Origin: Treponema sp. | Lineage (GTDB): Bacteria; Spirochaetota; Spirochaetia; Treponematales; Breznakiellaceae | Assembly (NCBI GenBank): GCA_009777335.1 | Contig: WRMC01000006.1 | Span: 1 to 64,000 of the forward strand | Direction: 5' to 3' | DNA length: 64,000 nucleotides | In this document: positions 8,679 to 18,160 of the stretch, piece after piece | Layout of the letters: each line of letters begins with the position of its first letter | Numbering within the stretch: position 1 is the stretch's first letter | Made by a program: the position numbers and the translations under genes | The notes under the pieces: model-generated | The model's database searches: none | Seen by the model: the letters and a program-made list of their open reading frames with translations, nothing else | What the model was told of the DNA's origin: nothing

Positions 8679-10142
8679 ATGGATCTATTACTGCCCCTAC
8701 CCATAGTGCTGCCCATTATTTCGGGCTTGGTCATGGGTTTTTGTCCTGCCCTTAAAGAAAAAAAAATCCAGAGGATCTTTCTGATTTCCTCCCTCTCCCT
8801 TACCATGGCCCTAGTTTTAATCATTGCCTTCCAGTGGAATTTGCGGCTGAACCTTTTTTCCATCACCCTGGAACTCAACATCCTATTGCAATCCGACCGG
8901 CTGGCCCGGTTTTTCACGGTCCTCACCGCCGCCATGTTCCTTCTGGTGGGAATCTACAGCCCCCGCTACATGGAGCATGAGGGGAACGAATCCCGGTTTT
9001 ACATGTTTTTTTTCCTGGCCCAGGCCATGCTCTTGGGGGTGGGCTATGCGGGGAACCTGATTACCCTCTATATCTTTTTCGAGATGATGTCCCTCCTTTC
9101 GGCTCCCCTGGTCCTCCATTCCATGAGCAAGACTGCCATCGCAGCGGCCTTCAAATTTGTCTATTATTCCATCCTGGGGGCCACCCTGGTCCTGGTGGGC
9201 TTTTTCTGCATCTATGCCTATGGGGGGAGCCTGGAGTTCACCCCCGGCGGAGTCCTGGATGACATGTTCCTGGAGGGCCATGAAGGGCTCATGCTCACCG
9301 GTACCATGCTAGCCATCCTGGGCTTTAGTGCCAAGGCCGGGATGTTCCCCCTCCACGCCTGGCTGCCCACCGCCCATCCGGTGGCCCCGGCTCCCGCCAG
9401 CGCCCTCCTGTCGGGGATTATCACCAAGGCCGGAGTCCTGGCGGTCATACGCTTTGTCTTTTATCTGGTGGGGGCCGATTTTGTCCGCGGAACCTGGGTA
9501 CAGACGGTCTGGCTTTCCCTGGCCCTGGTATCGGTGCTTTTGGGAGCTGTCCTGGCCTTTAAGGAGCCGGTCCTCAAAAGACGCCTGGCCTATTCTACGA
9601 TAAGCCAGGTAAGCTATGTCATGTTCGGCTTGGCTACCCTTAGCATGGGAAGCTTCGTGGGGGCCATGCTTCACCTGACCCTCCATAGTCTGGTAAAGGA
9701 TGCCCTCTTTTTAACCGCCGGTATCATCATAATTCAAACAGGTAAAACCGATGTGGCGGATCTCCGGGGCATAGGAAAAACACTGCCCCTCAGCATCTTT
9801 TGCTTTACCATCCTGGCCCTCTGTGCGGTGGGCATTCCCCCCACCGGGGGCTTTATCAGCAAGTGGTACCTGGCCACCTCTTCTTTGGCGGCCAACCTGA
9901 CGGTCTTTAGCTGGCTGGGCCCGGCTCTGCTTCTTTTGAGCGCCCTCCTGGCCGCCGGTTACCTTTTCCCCATCAGCATTAACGGCTTCTTTCCGGGCCG
10001 GGATTTCCAGGGAGAGGGCCGGGAGGCGGGCCCCTCCATGCTCATTCCCCTGGTGGTCCTCAGTGCCGCCGCGGTCTTGCTGGGGACCATCCCCGGCCCC
10101 TTGATCAGCTTCTTTAGTTCGATTGTCATGGGGCTCATGTAA
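8679..10142 (+). CDS. MrpD-like proton-translocating subunit (second of three)
   Basis: This 487-residue NuoM/MrpD-like membrane protein has the signature AGMFPLHAWLPTAHPVAPAPASALLSGIITKAG and a helix-5 Glu in LYIFFEMMSLLSAPLV. It is a second antiporter-like channel subunit. The ATG at 8679 is preferred over the TTG one codon earlier because GGAGGA (8667-8672) sits 6 nt before it. It overlaps the next gene by one base (TAATG at 10140-10144). Confidence 0.9.
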   Translation: MDLLLPLPIVLPIISGLVMGFCPALKEKKIQRIFLISSLSLTMALVLIIAFQWNLRLNLFSITLELNILLQSDRLARFFTVLTAAMFLLVGIYSPRYMEHEGNESRFYMFFFLAQAMLLGVGYAGNLITLYIFFEMMSLLSAPLVLHSMSKTAIAAAFKFVYYSILGATLVLVGFFCIYAYGGSLEFTPGGVLDDMFLEGHEGLMLTGTMLAILGFSAKAGMFPLHAWLPTAHPVAPAPASALLSGIITKAGVLAVIRFVFYLVGADFVRGTWVQTVWLSLALVSVLLGAVLAFKEPVLKRRLAYSTISQVSYVMFGLATLSMGSFVGAMLHLTLHSLVKDALFLTAGIIIIQTGKTDVADLRGIGKTLPLSIFCFTILALCAVGIPPTGGFISKWYLATSSLAANLTVFSWLGPALLLLSALLAAGYLFPISINGFFPGRDFQGEGREAGPSMLIPLVVLSAAAVLLGTIPGPLISFFSSIVMGLM

Positions 10143-12019
10143 TGCAGAAAGCGGCGGCCCTTTTATTCCTTGCCCTGAACCTCATCCTGGCCTTCTTTTT
10201 TGGGGAAGAGAGCATTACCTTTGCAGGCAGTGTCTTTCTGCAGTTCCGCTTTGATGCCTTTCGCTGCCTCTATGGCATTCTCGCCAGCTTCTTATGGTTA
10301 GTGGCCAGTCTTTTTCCTCCTGGCTCTCTTAAAGAGAAGGCTTCCCAGGCAATCTATACCTGGGCCTGCATCATTACCATGCTGGGGGCCCTGGGGGTTT
10401 TTTACTCCGGGAATTTGTTAACTACCTTTCTTTTCTTTGAACTCATGTCCTTAAGTTCCTACATCCTGGTGATCCATGACCAGAGCCCCGGGGCTTTAAG
10501 GGCGGGCGAAACCTATCTGGCCGTGGCAGTGCTGGGGGGGCTCTCTCTATTAATGGGGATCATGCTCCTCTTAAAACGAACCTCCGGGGCCCTGGACTAT
10601 GACACCATCCATTATGCTGCCATGTACATGGATAATCCCGGGGAGCTCTACCTTCCGGGGGCTTTCCTTTTGGCCGGTTTCGCTGCCAAAGCGGGGCTCT
10701 TCCCCCTCCATGTCTGGCTGCCCCGGGCCTATAGCTCCGCCCCGGCTCCGGCCAATGTGCTCCTCTCTGGGGTGCTCTCAAAAACCGGGGTCTTCGGCAT
10801 CATCCTGGTGAGCCGGAACATCTTCCCCTCCGATATTCCCTGGGGCCTCTTATTGCTAAGCCTGGCCTCCCTAAGCATGATCCTGGGAGCTATCCTGGCC
10901 CTCCTGTCGGTAAACCTCATGAGGACCCTGGCCTGTTCTTCCATATCGCAAATTGGGTTTATCTGCGCCGCTGCGGCCCTCATGAGCCTTCAGGACAGCG
11001 CCCTTCCTGCCCAGGGCATGATGCTCTACATGGTCAACCATTCCTTGTTCAAGCTGATCCTTTTCCTCCTGGCTGGGGTGGTCCTCATGAACACTTCCAG
11101 TTTGGAACTCAACCAGATCCGGGGTTTTGGCAGGTCCAAGCCCCTTTTTCTCTTTGTCTTTCTCATGGCCGCCCTGGGAATCAGCGGCGTACCCCTCTGG
11201 AACGGCTATATCAGTAAGACCCTCCTGCATAAGGCCATCTTGGAGGGCATGATCCAGTATCAGGGAGAGGCCCTGGGGACCCTATTGAGGGTCTTTGACT
11301 GGGTATTCCTTGCAGCCAGCGGTTTAACCATAGCTTACATGGCCAAACTGTTTAGGGCCCTCTTTATGGATCGCCCTGATCCCCTAAGCCAGGGCACCAT
11401 ACGAAAGCCCTATATGTCCCCCCTCCTTGCTCTGGGCCTGGTCCTTTCTGCCCTCACCCTGATGGCCCTGGGCCTATTTCCCTCCCTCAGCAGGGAGCTC
11501 CTTCCGGGAGCCGAGGGCCTCTTCCGGATCTCCTCGGCCCCGGAGGCCCTGGATTTCTTTTACCGGGATACCCTTTCGGGGGTTATAATCCCATTTCTCA
11601 TCGGGGGGCTTATCTATCTTTTGGCGGTCCCCCATCTATTAATGGGAAAGCGAAGTGAGGGGAGGCCCTACCGGGATCTATGGCCCAGGGCTCTGGATCT
11701 GGAGTACCTTTTTTATAGACCCCTCTTACAGGGGCTCTACCAGGGGGCCCTTGTTGTCCTGCGGCGGGCCTCTTCTTTCCCCGACTGGCTGACCCGCCTC
11801 TGCCTTTCTACCATACTAAGGACCAGCACTAAGCCCTATGCTCCGGGGAAATTCCTGGCCCGCCATTACGAGCTCTTTTTTCCCGGAGCCCCGGAAATAA
11901 AAAAAGCCCCCCAGCCTATGGGGAGTTTTTCCATCAATCTGCTCCTCATAGGGGCGGGGATCTCATTGGTCCTGGTCTATGTATGCATCCTGGCCCTTAG
12001 GGTGATCTTCCGGAGCTGA
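10142..12019 (+). CDS. MrpA/NuoL-like proton-translocating subunit (third of three)
   Basis: The 625-residue membrane protein is related to NuoL/MrpA N-terminal domains, with AGLFPLHVWLPRAYSSAPAPANVLLSGVLSKTG and the Glu-bearing helix TFLFFELMSLSSYILV. It is longer than the two preceding paralogues and has an extra C-terminal region with a final helix (LLLIGAGISLVLVYVCILAL), a topology seen in MbhH/HyfB/HycC-type subunits. It lacks the MbhD/MbhE-like end of true MrpA, which is encoded in the 5713-6759 gene. No hydrogenase or oxidoreductase genes follow, so the complex is probably a secondary cation/proton antiporter. Confidence 0.85.
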   Translation: MQKAAALLFLALNLILAFFFGEESITFAGSVFLQFRFDAFRCLYGILASFLWLVASLFPPGSLKEKASQAIYTWACIITMLGALGVFYSGNLLTTFLFFELMSLSSYILVIHDQSPGALRAGETYLAVAVLGGLSLLMGIMLLLKRTSGALDYDTIHYAAMYMDNPGELYLPGAFLLAGFAAKAGLFPLHVWLPRAYSSAPAPANVLLSGVLSKTGVFGIILVSRNIFPSDIPWGLLLLSLASLSMILGAILALLSVNLMRTLACSSISQIGFICAAAALMSLQDSALPAQGMMLYMVNHSLFKLILFLLAGVVLMNTSSLELNQIRGFGRSKPLFLFVFLMAALGISGVPLWNGYISKTLLHKAILEGMIQYQGEALGTLLRVFDWVFLAASGLTIAYMAKLFRALFMDRPDPLSQGTIRKPYMSPLLALGLVLSALTLMALGLFPSLSRELLPGAEGLFRISSAPEALDFFYRDTLSGVIIPFLIGGLIYLLAVPHLLMGKRSEGRPYRDLWPRALDLEYLFYRPLLQGLYQGALVVLRRASSFPDWLTRLCLSTILRTSTKPYAPGKFLARHYELFFPGAPEIKKAPQPMGSFSINLLLIGAGISLVLVYVCILALRVIFRS

Positions 12020-12121
12020 TCTGTATATGCCCCCTCTCGATTCCTGGGCCGGTCCTTGCACAGTTTTATTTCCTATGTTAATTTCTCATAAGGTGCTTTA
12101 CGCGAACTCCAGGGGTGGATA

Positions 12122-13945
12122 ATGAAGCTGCAAACAAAAATTCTGATCTTTTTCTCGGCCATTATAGTCCTTTTATCAATTGTGATTACCGTCTTGTCGA
12201 TCCGTAATAGCCTGGAAGTAGCTTCCCTGGTCTTTTCCCGGGAAGGGATAGAAATTGCCCAAAGAGCGGCGGCCCCCATTAACGGAGACCGCTTTCAAAG
12301 CCTCTCTCGTTCATTAAATGATTCTGACCCCTTCTACGAAGAAATGAGGACCCACCTCTATAATTTATGGGATGAGACCGGGGTCTTCTACCTTTATACC
12401 ATAGGCCCCGATCAGGATGGGGTCCTCCGGTATATCATTGACGGCTCGGGGCTCCCGGGGTCCGATACCTTCTCGGATCTAGGGGACGAAATCTACGAAG
12501 GGGATTATGGGGCTCCCTTTTTCCGCACCTGGGAAACCGGGGTCGCCCAGCATACCACCCTTGAGCGGAGTGACTGGGGCTACCTTATTTCGGTCTACAT
12601 ACCCCTGCTAAATTCGCGGAACGAAGTGGTCGGTATCCTGGGCTGTGATTTCGACGGACGCTTCCTCTTTGATTTGGTCCTGTCCCTGGCCCTGGAACAG
12701 ATCTTCTTTGCATTGATCTTTATGCTTACCGGGCTGGCCTTTATGTGGCTCCTGACCCGCTCTCTCTTTAAACGCCTCCACCGGATCAGCATGATTCTCT
12801 CGGTCCTGGCCGGAGGGGAGGGGAACCTTTCCTCCCGGATCGATATAAAGCAAAAAGATGAAATAGGAGAAATGGCTGAACTGTTCAATCAGACCCTGGA
12901 CAGGATCTGCAATATGGTAGCCCTGGTGAAGAACCAGACCCAGAACCTGTCAAACGTAGGGGACGAGCTATCCAGCAATATGACCCAGACCGAGGGGGCG
13001 GTGACGGAAATTTCCGGAACCATAGGAAAGATAAAAGAACATGTGATAAATCAAAGTGCCAGCGTGACAGAAACCAATGCCACCATGGAAAAGGTGGTCG
13101 AAAACATAGGGCGCCTTAACACCCAGGTCGAAGTCCAGGCCGAAAGCGTAGCTCATTCCTCGGCGGCCATCGAAGAAATGATTGCCAGCATAGGAATGGT
13201 TACCGAAACCCTGATAAAAAACAGTGAAAACGTCGAACGCCTTACCGCCGCTTCAGACCTGGGCCGGGAGAGCCTCGATGGGGTGTCCCGGGATATCCAG
13301 GAAATTGCCCGGGAGTCTGAAGACATCCTCGAGATTAATAAGGTCATGCAGACCATAGCCAGCCAGACAAATTTATTAAGCATGAATGCCGCCATCGAAG
13401 CGGCCCATGCAGGACAGGCAGGAATGGGTTTCGCCGTGGTGGCCGAAGAAATCAGGAAGCTGGCCGATTCATCCAGTCAGCAGTCCAGGACCATCTCGAC
13501 GGTGCTGCGAAAAATAAAAGAATCCATCGATGGCATTACCCGTTCTATACTGGATGTCCTGCGCCAGTTCCAGGATATAGGGTCGGAGGTCCAGATCGTA
13601 AGCGATCAGGAAGCGGACCTGCGCCGGGCCATGGAAGAACAGAAGTCCGGGAGCCATCAGATCCTGGAGGCCATTAGTCGGCTCCAGGATATCACCCGCC
13701 AGGTAAAGGATGGATCTGTCGAAATGCTCGAGGGGAGCAAGGAAGTCATTAAAGAGAGCCAGGACCTGGCACAGGCGGCCCAGGAAATAAACCAGGGGAT
13801 TAACGACATCGCCTCGGGGGCCGATAACATAAATTCTGCGGTCCTGCGAGTCCATCTCTCAAGTAACAATAATAAAGAACACATCAAGGCCCTCTCTGAA
13901 GAGGTACACAAATTTATCATTGATCAGGATGAAGGCAGCGCATGA
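12122..13945 (+). CDS. Methyl-accepting chemotaxis protein
   Basis: This 607-residue transmembrane chemoreceptor has membrane helix 1 (about 10-30), a periplasmic sensor region of about 155 residues of uncertain type, and helix 2 (about 190-213). A HAMP domain follows (about 213-267) and then a long cytoplasmic coiled coil with the conserved signalling tip [20 protein letters not shown]. It would signal to CheA/CheW to bias periplasmic flagellar rotation. Start: ATG at 12122 after GGGGTGG. Its stop overlaps the diguanylate cyclase start as ATGA. No CheR/CheB-tether pentapeptide is evident at the C-terminus. Confidence 0.93.
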   Translation: MKLQTKILIFFSAIIVLLSIVITVLSIRNSLEVASLVFSREGIEIAQRAAAPINGDRFQSLSRSLNDSDPFYEEMRTHLYNLWDETGVFYLYTIGPDQDGVLRYIIDGSGLPGSDTFSDLGDEIYEGDYGAPFFRTWETGVAQHTTLERSDWGYLISVYIPLLNSRNEVVGILGCDFDGRFLFDLVLSLALEQIFFALIFMLTGLAFMWLLTRSLFKRLHRISMILSVLAGGEGNLSSRIDIKQKDEIGEMAELFNQTLDRICNMVALVKNQTQNLSNVGDELSSNMTQTEGAVTEISGTIGKIKEHVINQSASVTETNATMEKVVENIGRLNTQVEVQAESVAHSSAAIEEMIASIGMVTETLIKNSENVERLTAASDLGRESLDGVSRDIQEIARESEDILEINKVMQTIASQTNLLSMNAAIEAAHAGQAGMGFAVVAEEIRKLADSSSQQSRTISTVLRKIKESIDGITRSILDVLRQFQDIGSEVQIVSDQEADLRRAMEEQKSGSHQILEAISRLQDITRQVKDGSVEMLEGSKEVIKESQDLAQAAQEINQGINDIASGADNINSAVLRVHLSSNNNKEHIKALSEEVHKFIIDQDEGSA

Positions 13946-15150
13946 GTTCCGAAGACAGCAAGCAGAACAATGATGTTCTAAATCCTGTCCTGTGGTTTAA
14001 ATCCCTGAGAACAAGGGTCAATGTAACAGTGATCCTGGTGACCCTTTTAACCCTTTCCTTGGGAATTACCATGTATCTAAGCTGGGATTTAATCGAGGGC
14101 CCCGATGGGCCCAGGTCCATCATGCTTTTGGCCTTTATGGGCTTCCTGGCAATCCCTATCATGTACAACCTCTTTACGATCCGGAGATCCGAAATAAGGC
14201 GGATCGAAAACACCATGGCCCGTTTAAAGGAGGCCGAGGAACAGAGCAAGCTGGTCCTTGATACGACCCCCCTTTGCTGTCAAATCTGGAGCCGCGATTT
14301 GGTGATCCTGGACTGCAACGAGGCTGCCGTGGCCCTCTACGGATTTGATCAGAAAAATGATTTTATGGAGCGCTTTATAGAGTTCTGCCTTCCGGCCCGT
14401 CAGCCCGAGGGCCTTCCTTCCGAGCCGGCTCTGAGGGGCTTTATTAACAAAGCTTTTGATGACGGTTACCACCGCTTTACCTGGATGGGAAAGATGGTGT
14501 CGGGGACCCTGCTGCCCCTCGAAATTACCATGGTCCGGATCAATAACAAGGATGACGATGTGGTGGCCGCCTATACCAGGGATCTCCGGGACATGGAAAG
14601 CATGATGCGTCAGATCACCCTGCTCAGAACCGAAGCGGAGAAGATCTTTATTGATGACCTTACGGGGATTTACAACCGCCGCTACTTTGATAAAAACCTG
14701 GCCCTCCTTATCAGATCCCTCTCGAGGAGCGGGGGGAACTTAAGCCTCATGATGATCGATATAGATAACTTCAAGAGGTATAACGATACCTACGGCCACA
14801 ACGAAGGGGACAAGTGCCTTAAGCTTATTGCCTGGACTCTTTCTGCCTGCATTACCCGGGTCGAAGATTTTGTGATCCGGTATGGCGGTGAAGAGTTTGC
14901 CGTCATCCTCCCCAACACCGACGAGCGGGGGGCCCGGGTGGTGGCAGAAAAGCTCCTTTCCAGCGTCGAAGACAAGCGGATCCTCCACGAAGATAATGAA
15001 AACATAGGCTATGTTACCATCTCCATAGGGGTTACCTGTTCCAAGGTAAGCCACTCCCAGACCAATGAGGACTATATAAAAAAGGCCGATGAGATGCTCT
15101 ACCTATCCAAGCGCAACGGCAAGAACCGCTACACCTTTGGAAAGCTATAG
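13942..15150 (+). CDS. Membrane diguanylate cyclase (PAS-GGDEF)
   Basis: The 402-residue enzyme should make cyclic di-GMP from two GTP. Two membrane helices (about 27-47 and 60-80) leave only a very short external loop. A PAS-like domain follows (about 100-215) and then a GGDEF domain (about 235-400) with the active-site variant GGEEF at 315-319. An RxxD inhibitory site (RVED, 306-309) lies exactly five residues before GGEEF, so product inhibition is expected. It is coupled to the chemoreceptor by a 4-nt overlap and is followed 15 nt later by a bacteriohemerythrin, which suggests a module linking oxygen or redox sensing, motility and c-di-GMP. Confidence 0.92.
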   Translation: MSSEDSKQNNDVLNPVLWFKSLRTRVNVTVILVTLLTLSLGITMYLSWDLIEGPDGPRSIMLLAFMGFLAIPIMYNLFTIRRSEIRRIENTMARLKEAEEQSKLVLDTTPLCCQIWSRDLVILDCNEAAVALYGFDQKNDFMERFIEFCLPARQPEGLPSEPALRGFINKAFDDGYHRFTWMGKMVSGTLLPLEITMVRINNKDDDVVAAYTRDLRDMESMMRQITLLRTEAEKIFIDDLTGIYNRRYFDKNLALLIRSLSRSGGNLSLMMIDIDNFKRYNDTYGHNEGDKCLKLIAWTLSACITRVEDFVIRYGGEEFAVILPNTDERGARVVAEKLLSSVEDKRILHEDNENIGYVTISIGVTCSKVSHSQTNEDYIKKADEMLYLSKRNGKNRYTFGKL

Positions 15151-15153
15151 GGG

Positions 15154-15159
15154 TATAGT
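15154..15159 (+). promoter_or_regulatory. Possible -10 element directly before hemerythrin
   Basis: TATAGT lies 6 nt before the hemerythrin ATG with no good ribosome site between. No clear -35 is visible. The same spacing is seen at 28746, 32836, 34368 and 44724. Confidence 0.3.
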
Positions 15160-15165
15160 AAGACC

Positions 15166-15666
15166 ATGGCTCTAAAGAAATCAGATACCATTTTGGTCCA
15201 CTGGGAAGATAAATTCGCCACCGGCATACCCCTGATTGATCAGCAGCACCGGGATCTGGTGCAGCTTACCAACGAACTATATGAGGCCTGCCTGACCGGG
15301 GGCGATACGATCACCGAAGTGTTCAGTGCCGCCATGCGTCGCATGGTGGAGTATGTGCGGCACCATTTTTCGGTGGAACTCCAGATCCTCGAGCGGATTC
15401 AATATCCCCGGCTGGAGGAACACCGGCAGGAACATGAAACCCTCATCAAGGATATCCTGGCGGCGGTGCTGGAACACCAGGATGGAAAGAAGTTTGTTCC
15501 CAACAACTTTGTAAGGACCCTCCGGGATTGGGTCTTCGGTCACATAGGCCACTCGGACCGGCTCTATGCGGCTTATGTGGCGGAACAGCGGAGCAAGGAT
15601 CTATCCTTCCTTCGCCGCATAGACCTCGAAGGTATCACCGAGACCGAAGACCCGGCTGATACCTAG
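15166..15666 (+). CDS. Bacteriohemerythrin
   Basis: The 166-residue protein has all seven ligands of a non-haem di-iron oxygen-binding site: His28, HxxxE (67-71), HxxxH (86-90) and HxxxxD (126-131). Such proteins bind O2 reversibly and act in oxygen sensing, carriage or scavenging in the cytoplasm. Following a chemoreceptor and a diguanylate cyclase, it may feed an oxygen signal or protect oxygen-sensitive enzymes. It is about 30 residues longer than the usual bacteriohemerythrin. Its 3' end overlaps the convergent minus-strand gene by 66 bases. Confidence 0.92.
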   Translation: MALKKSDTILVHWEDKFATGIPLIDQQHRDLVQLTNELYEACLTGGDTITEVFSAAMRRMVEYVRHHFSVELQILERIQYPRLEEHRQEHETLIKDILAAVLEHQDGKKFVPNNFVRTLRDWVFGHIGHSDRLYAAYVAEQRSKDLSFLRRIDLEGITETEDPADT

Positions 15667-17472
15667 CATCACCTTGTAAAGAAGGCCCTTTTTCCCCGAC
15701 CCAAGGAGGGACCCCACCAGGGGGAAGCGCTCTGGATGATGGCCGGTGATGACTATTTTCTTGACCTTAAATCCCCATCGGCCAAGAAGGGCTTTACAGA
15801 GCCGGGGATTAAAAATGGTCCAGTGGTCCGGGGGGCTGCTTTTGAGGAAGGCCCTAAGCTGCTTTCTTCCGGAGATCCCCGAATACGAAGGGGTAGAGAA
15901 GGCCAGGACCCCCCCATCCCTTAGGATCCGGTGGATCTCCTTTAAGATAGTACGCGGTTCGGTAAAATGCTCGATCACATACCAAAGGCTCACCACATCG
16001 AAGGGGCCTTCTTCGGCCTTGGCACCGGTGGGAAAGAATCCCTGCCAGGCGGGGAAGCCCAGCTCTTCCTGGACATGGCGGACAGCTTCTTCTACTGGGT
16101 CCATGCCAAAGGGCGAGTAGCCTCCTTCGGCGGCGGCACAGAGAAAGGGCCCATAAGCACAGCCAATGTCCAATACCCGGGGTTTTAGATCCCTGGCCCG
16201 ATTATCCTCCTCCGGGGGGCTATAACCCAGGAGACCCGAGATAATGGCCAGCCGCCGCCGGCCCATCTCTATCAAGTTGGGAAAGTCTTCCAGGTAGGTC
16301 TTCCCGTACTGGTTTTTATATATATCGAGAAAGTATTCCTCGTTATAGGCAATGGGAGGAGGGCGAAGCCGGGAAAGGTAGATGATCCCGCATTGCCGGC
16401 AGCGGCGGTAGCTTTCTTCCGGGAACCGGGATAGGACAGGATCCGTGTTTTCTTTTCGGTTGGGTCTAGCTCCACAGGCTGGACAGGCCTTGGGTGCCCT
16501 GACTGCCAGGGTGCTAAAGAAGGATGCGAGCTTGTCCTTCTGGTCTTCTTCAAGGCCGAAGCGCCGGGCTATCTTCCTTCGTCCTGCCTCCAGGTCCTTC
16601 ATTAAGGTGCTGTTTAAATGGACCCCCTCCTGGGCCTTAAAGCTTCTAAAGCCCCCATGGAGGGCCAGCTTCTGGTGGTAGCCCGTGGGGGCCGCCAGGA
16701 TCACCGGCACCCTGGCATAGACAGCTTCAAAGGCCGAGAGCCCAAAGTGGGTAATGAGGAGGTCGTAGTCTGCCAGGCTTTCCTTTAGGTTGGGAATGAG
16801 GCTCCTCACCCGGACCCCCCCCAGATTCTGCCTGGCCCAGCTGGCATCCAGGGTTGATGAAAGAAGGGTAATATCCAGGCCTAGGGCCCCCTTCCTTGGT
16901 TGAAGGAGGGCTCTGGCGGTCTTAAGCCCCAAGCCGGCCCTGTCCTCGGCTCCAAAGCTTATGAGTACCTTTAAGATGGGGCCTGCCTTATTTTCTGTCT
17001 CCAGGGGCCGCCGTCTTTGAGGCAGGGGCAGGAGGGCCGGGGAGTTAAGGTTTGCCTGAAGGGGGGCCTTTTTCTGGGGCAGGGCCGGAAGCAGGTCGAT
17101 GAGAAAATCCATGGAAGAGCGGCTTGGCCCCCCTTCATCTATGCCGATGAGGGGCCCCAGGCTGGACCAGAAGGCCCCTTCTTCCCGGGAGCTCCGGAAG
17201 CGGTCCAGGATAATAAAGTCCCAGGTCCTGGATTGCAGATCCTCGGTTCTGCTTAAGAGCCGGGCATGGAAACCCCTGGAGAAGGGGGAGTTTTCGAAGA
17301 AGGTTTTAAACCGTTCAAAAACCTCTTCTTTTTGGCCCTCGGGGATCCAGAGGTAGCTTTCCCGGCCCCCCTCTTCCAGGGCCTCCATAAGATGGAGGGA
17401 CCGGCTCAAGTGACCCCCGCCCCGGTCTCTTTCGCAGGCAGGGACCAGGAGTACCGCTCCGGTTTCAGCCAT
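15601..17472 (-). CDS. PseG-like glycosyl domain fused to SAM methyltransferase
   Basis: The 623-residue two-domain protein starts (1-325) like PseG/MurG-fold UDP-sugar hydrolases or glycosyltransferases, with GGGHLSRSLHLMEAL after the first strand, FIILDRF, LKVLISFGAED and LLITHFGLSAFEAVYARVPVI. A zinc-ribbon-like link follows (Cys330, Cys333, Cys358, Cys361). A class I SAM methyltransferase domain (about 370-600) has motif I VLDIGCAYG (433-441) and LWYVIEHF. PseG removes UDP in pseudaminic-type sugar synthesis. With the neighbouring nucleotidyltransferase and glycosyltransferase this suggests making and methylating a surface or flagellar sugar. It overlaps the upstream gene by 8 bases. Confidence 0.8.
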   Translation of the reverse strand: MAETGAVLLVPACERDRGGGHLSRSLHLMEALEEGGRESYLWIPEGQKEEVFERFKTFFENSPFSRGFHARLLSRTEDLQSRTWDFIILDRFRSSREEGAFWSSLGPLIGIDEGGPSRSSMDFLIDLLPALPQKKAPLQANLNSPALLPLPQRRRPLETENKAGPILKVLISFGAEDRAGLGLKTARALLQPRKGALGLDITLLSSTLDASWARQNLGGVRVRSLIPNLKESLADYDLLITHFGLSAFEAVYARVPVILAAPTGYHQKLALHGGFRSFKAQEGVHLNSTLMKDLEAGRRKIARRFGLEEDQKDKLASFFSTLAVRAPKACPACGARPNRKENTDPVLSRFPEESYRRCRQCGIIYLSRLRPPPIAYNEEYFLDIYKNQYGKTYLEDFPNLIEMGRRRLAIISGLLGYSPPEEDNRARDLKPRVLDIGCAYGPFLCAAAEGGYSPFGMDPVEEAVRHVQEELGFPAWQGFFPTGAKAEEGPFDVVSLWYVIEHFTEPRTILKEIHRILRDGGVLAFSTPSYSGISGRKQLRAFLKSSPPDHWTIFNPRLCKALLGRWGFKVKKIVITGHHPERFPLVGSLLGSGKKGLLYKVMLGISRVFGLGDTFEVYAAKEG

Positions 17473-18160
17473 GGAGATTCCTGGCGATAGAAATAAGGGT
17501 TTCGCTCCGGTTCCTCTCTGGGGCTTCTGACTTATCCAGCTCCCCGTATAACAGGTTGGCCCATGCTAGATCTTCCTGGGTGTCCACGGTGATCCGCAGA
17601 TCCGGGGCCTGCCATTTCTTCGGCGCTGCCGGCCTATGGAGCAGGAACTGTTCGGGGTTTCTGTAAAGGTAGGGGCTTACATGCTCCCTCTCATAGGGAT
17701 CTTGAGCTTCCCGCTCTGCTTTGAACAGGGCTTCGGTCTTAAGGGCCTCGACCCCCGCCCCATGAGGCAGCCCGCTATAGCCGGCGTAATCGGCCCCCAG
17801 GTCCATTCCCTCCTGGTGGATCGCCAGGGCGGCATCTACAAAAACAAAGGGGTTGTCCCCGGTGGCCCGGATAATCCGGTCCGCCCCCGCCTGGCGGGCC
17901 GCCAGGCAATACCGGCTAAGGACATCATCTTCGCTCCCCCCTACGATGAGGAAGCCCGCTTTTTCGGCCAGGGGAGCGAAGGAGGGGATGCAGCTAAGAG
18001 GGCAGGCGAGGATCTTTGTATCCCAGCCCTGGGAAGGGGAGGGGCTGGAGGAAAAAGCTTCCATGACCCTGAGTATCAGGGGAGCTCCCCCCAGGGGGAG
18101 GAGGGATTTTCCGGGGAGCCGGCTCGAATCCAGCCTTCCCTGCAGGATGAGGGCTGTCAT
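17465..18160 (-). CDS. spsF: SpsF/NeuA-type cytidylyltransferase
   Basis: The 231-residue nucleotidyltransferase has an N-terminus of the family form LQGRLDSSRLPGKSLLPLGG, placing it with SpsF and acylneuraminate/KDO cytidylyltransferases, which activate a sugar acid with CTP. Further elements are RIIRATGDNPFV, a metal-binding-type region, and ITVDTQEDL near the C-terminus. The actual sugar is unknown. The gene overlaps the glycosyltransferase upstream by ATGA and the PseG-like gene downstream by 8 bases, so the three are translationally coupled. Confidence 0.85.
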   Translation of the reverse strand: MTALILQGRLDSSRLPGKSLLPLGGAPLILRVMEAFSSSPSPSQGWDTKILACPLSCIPSFAPLAEKAGFLIVGGSEDDVLSRYCLAARQAGADRIIRATGDNPFVFVDAALAIHQEGMDLGADYAGYSGLPHGAGVEALKTEALFKAEREAQDPYEREHVSPYLYRNPEQFLLHRPAAPKKWQAPDLRITVDTQEDLAWANLLYGELDKSEAPERNRSETLISIARNLHG

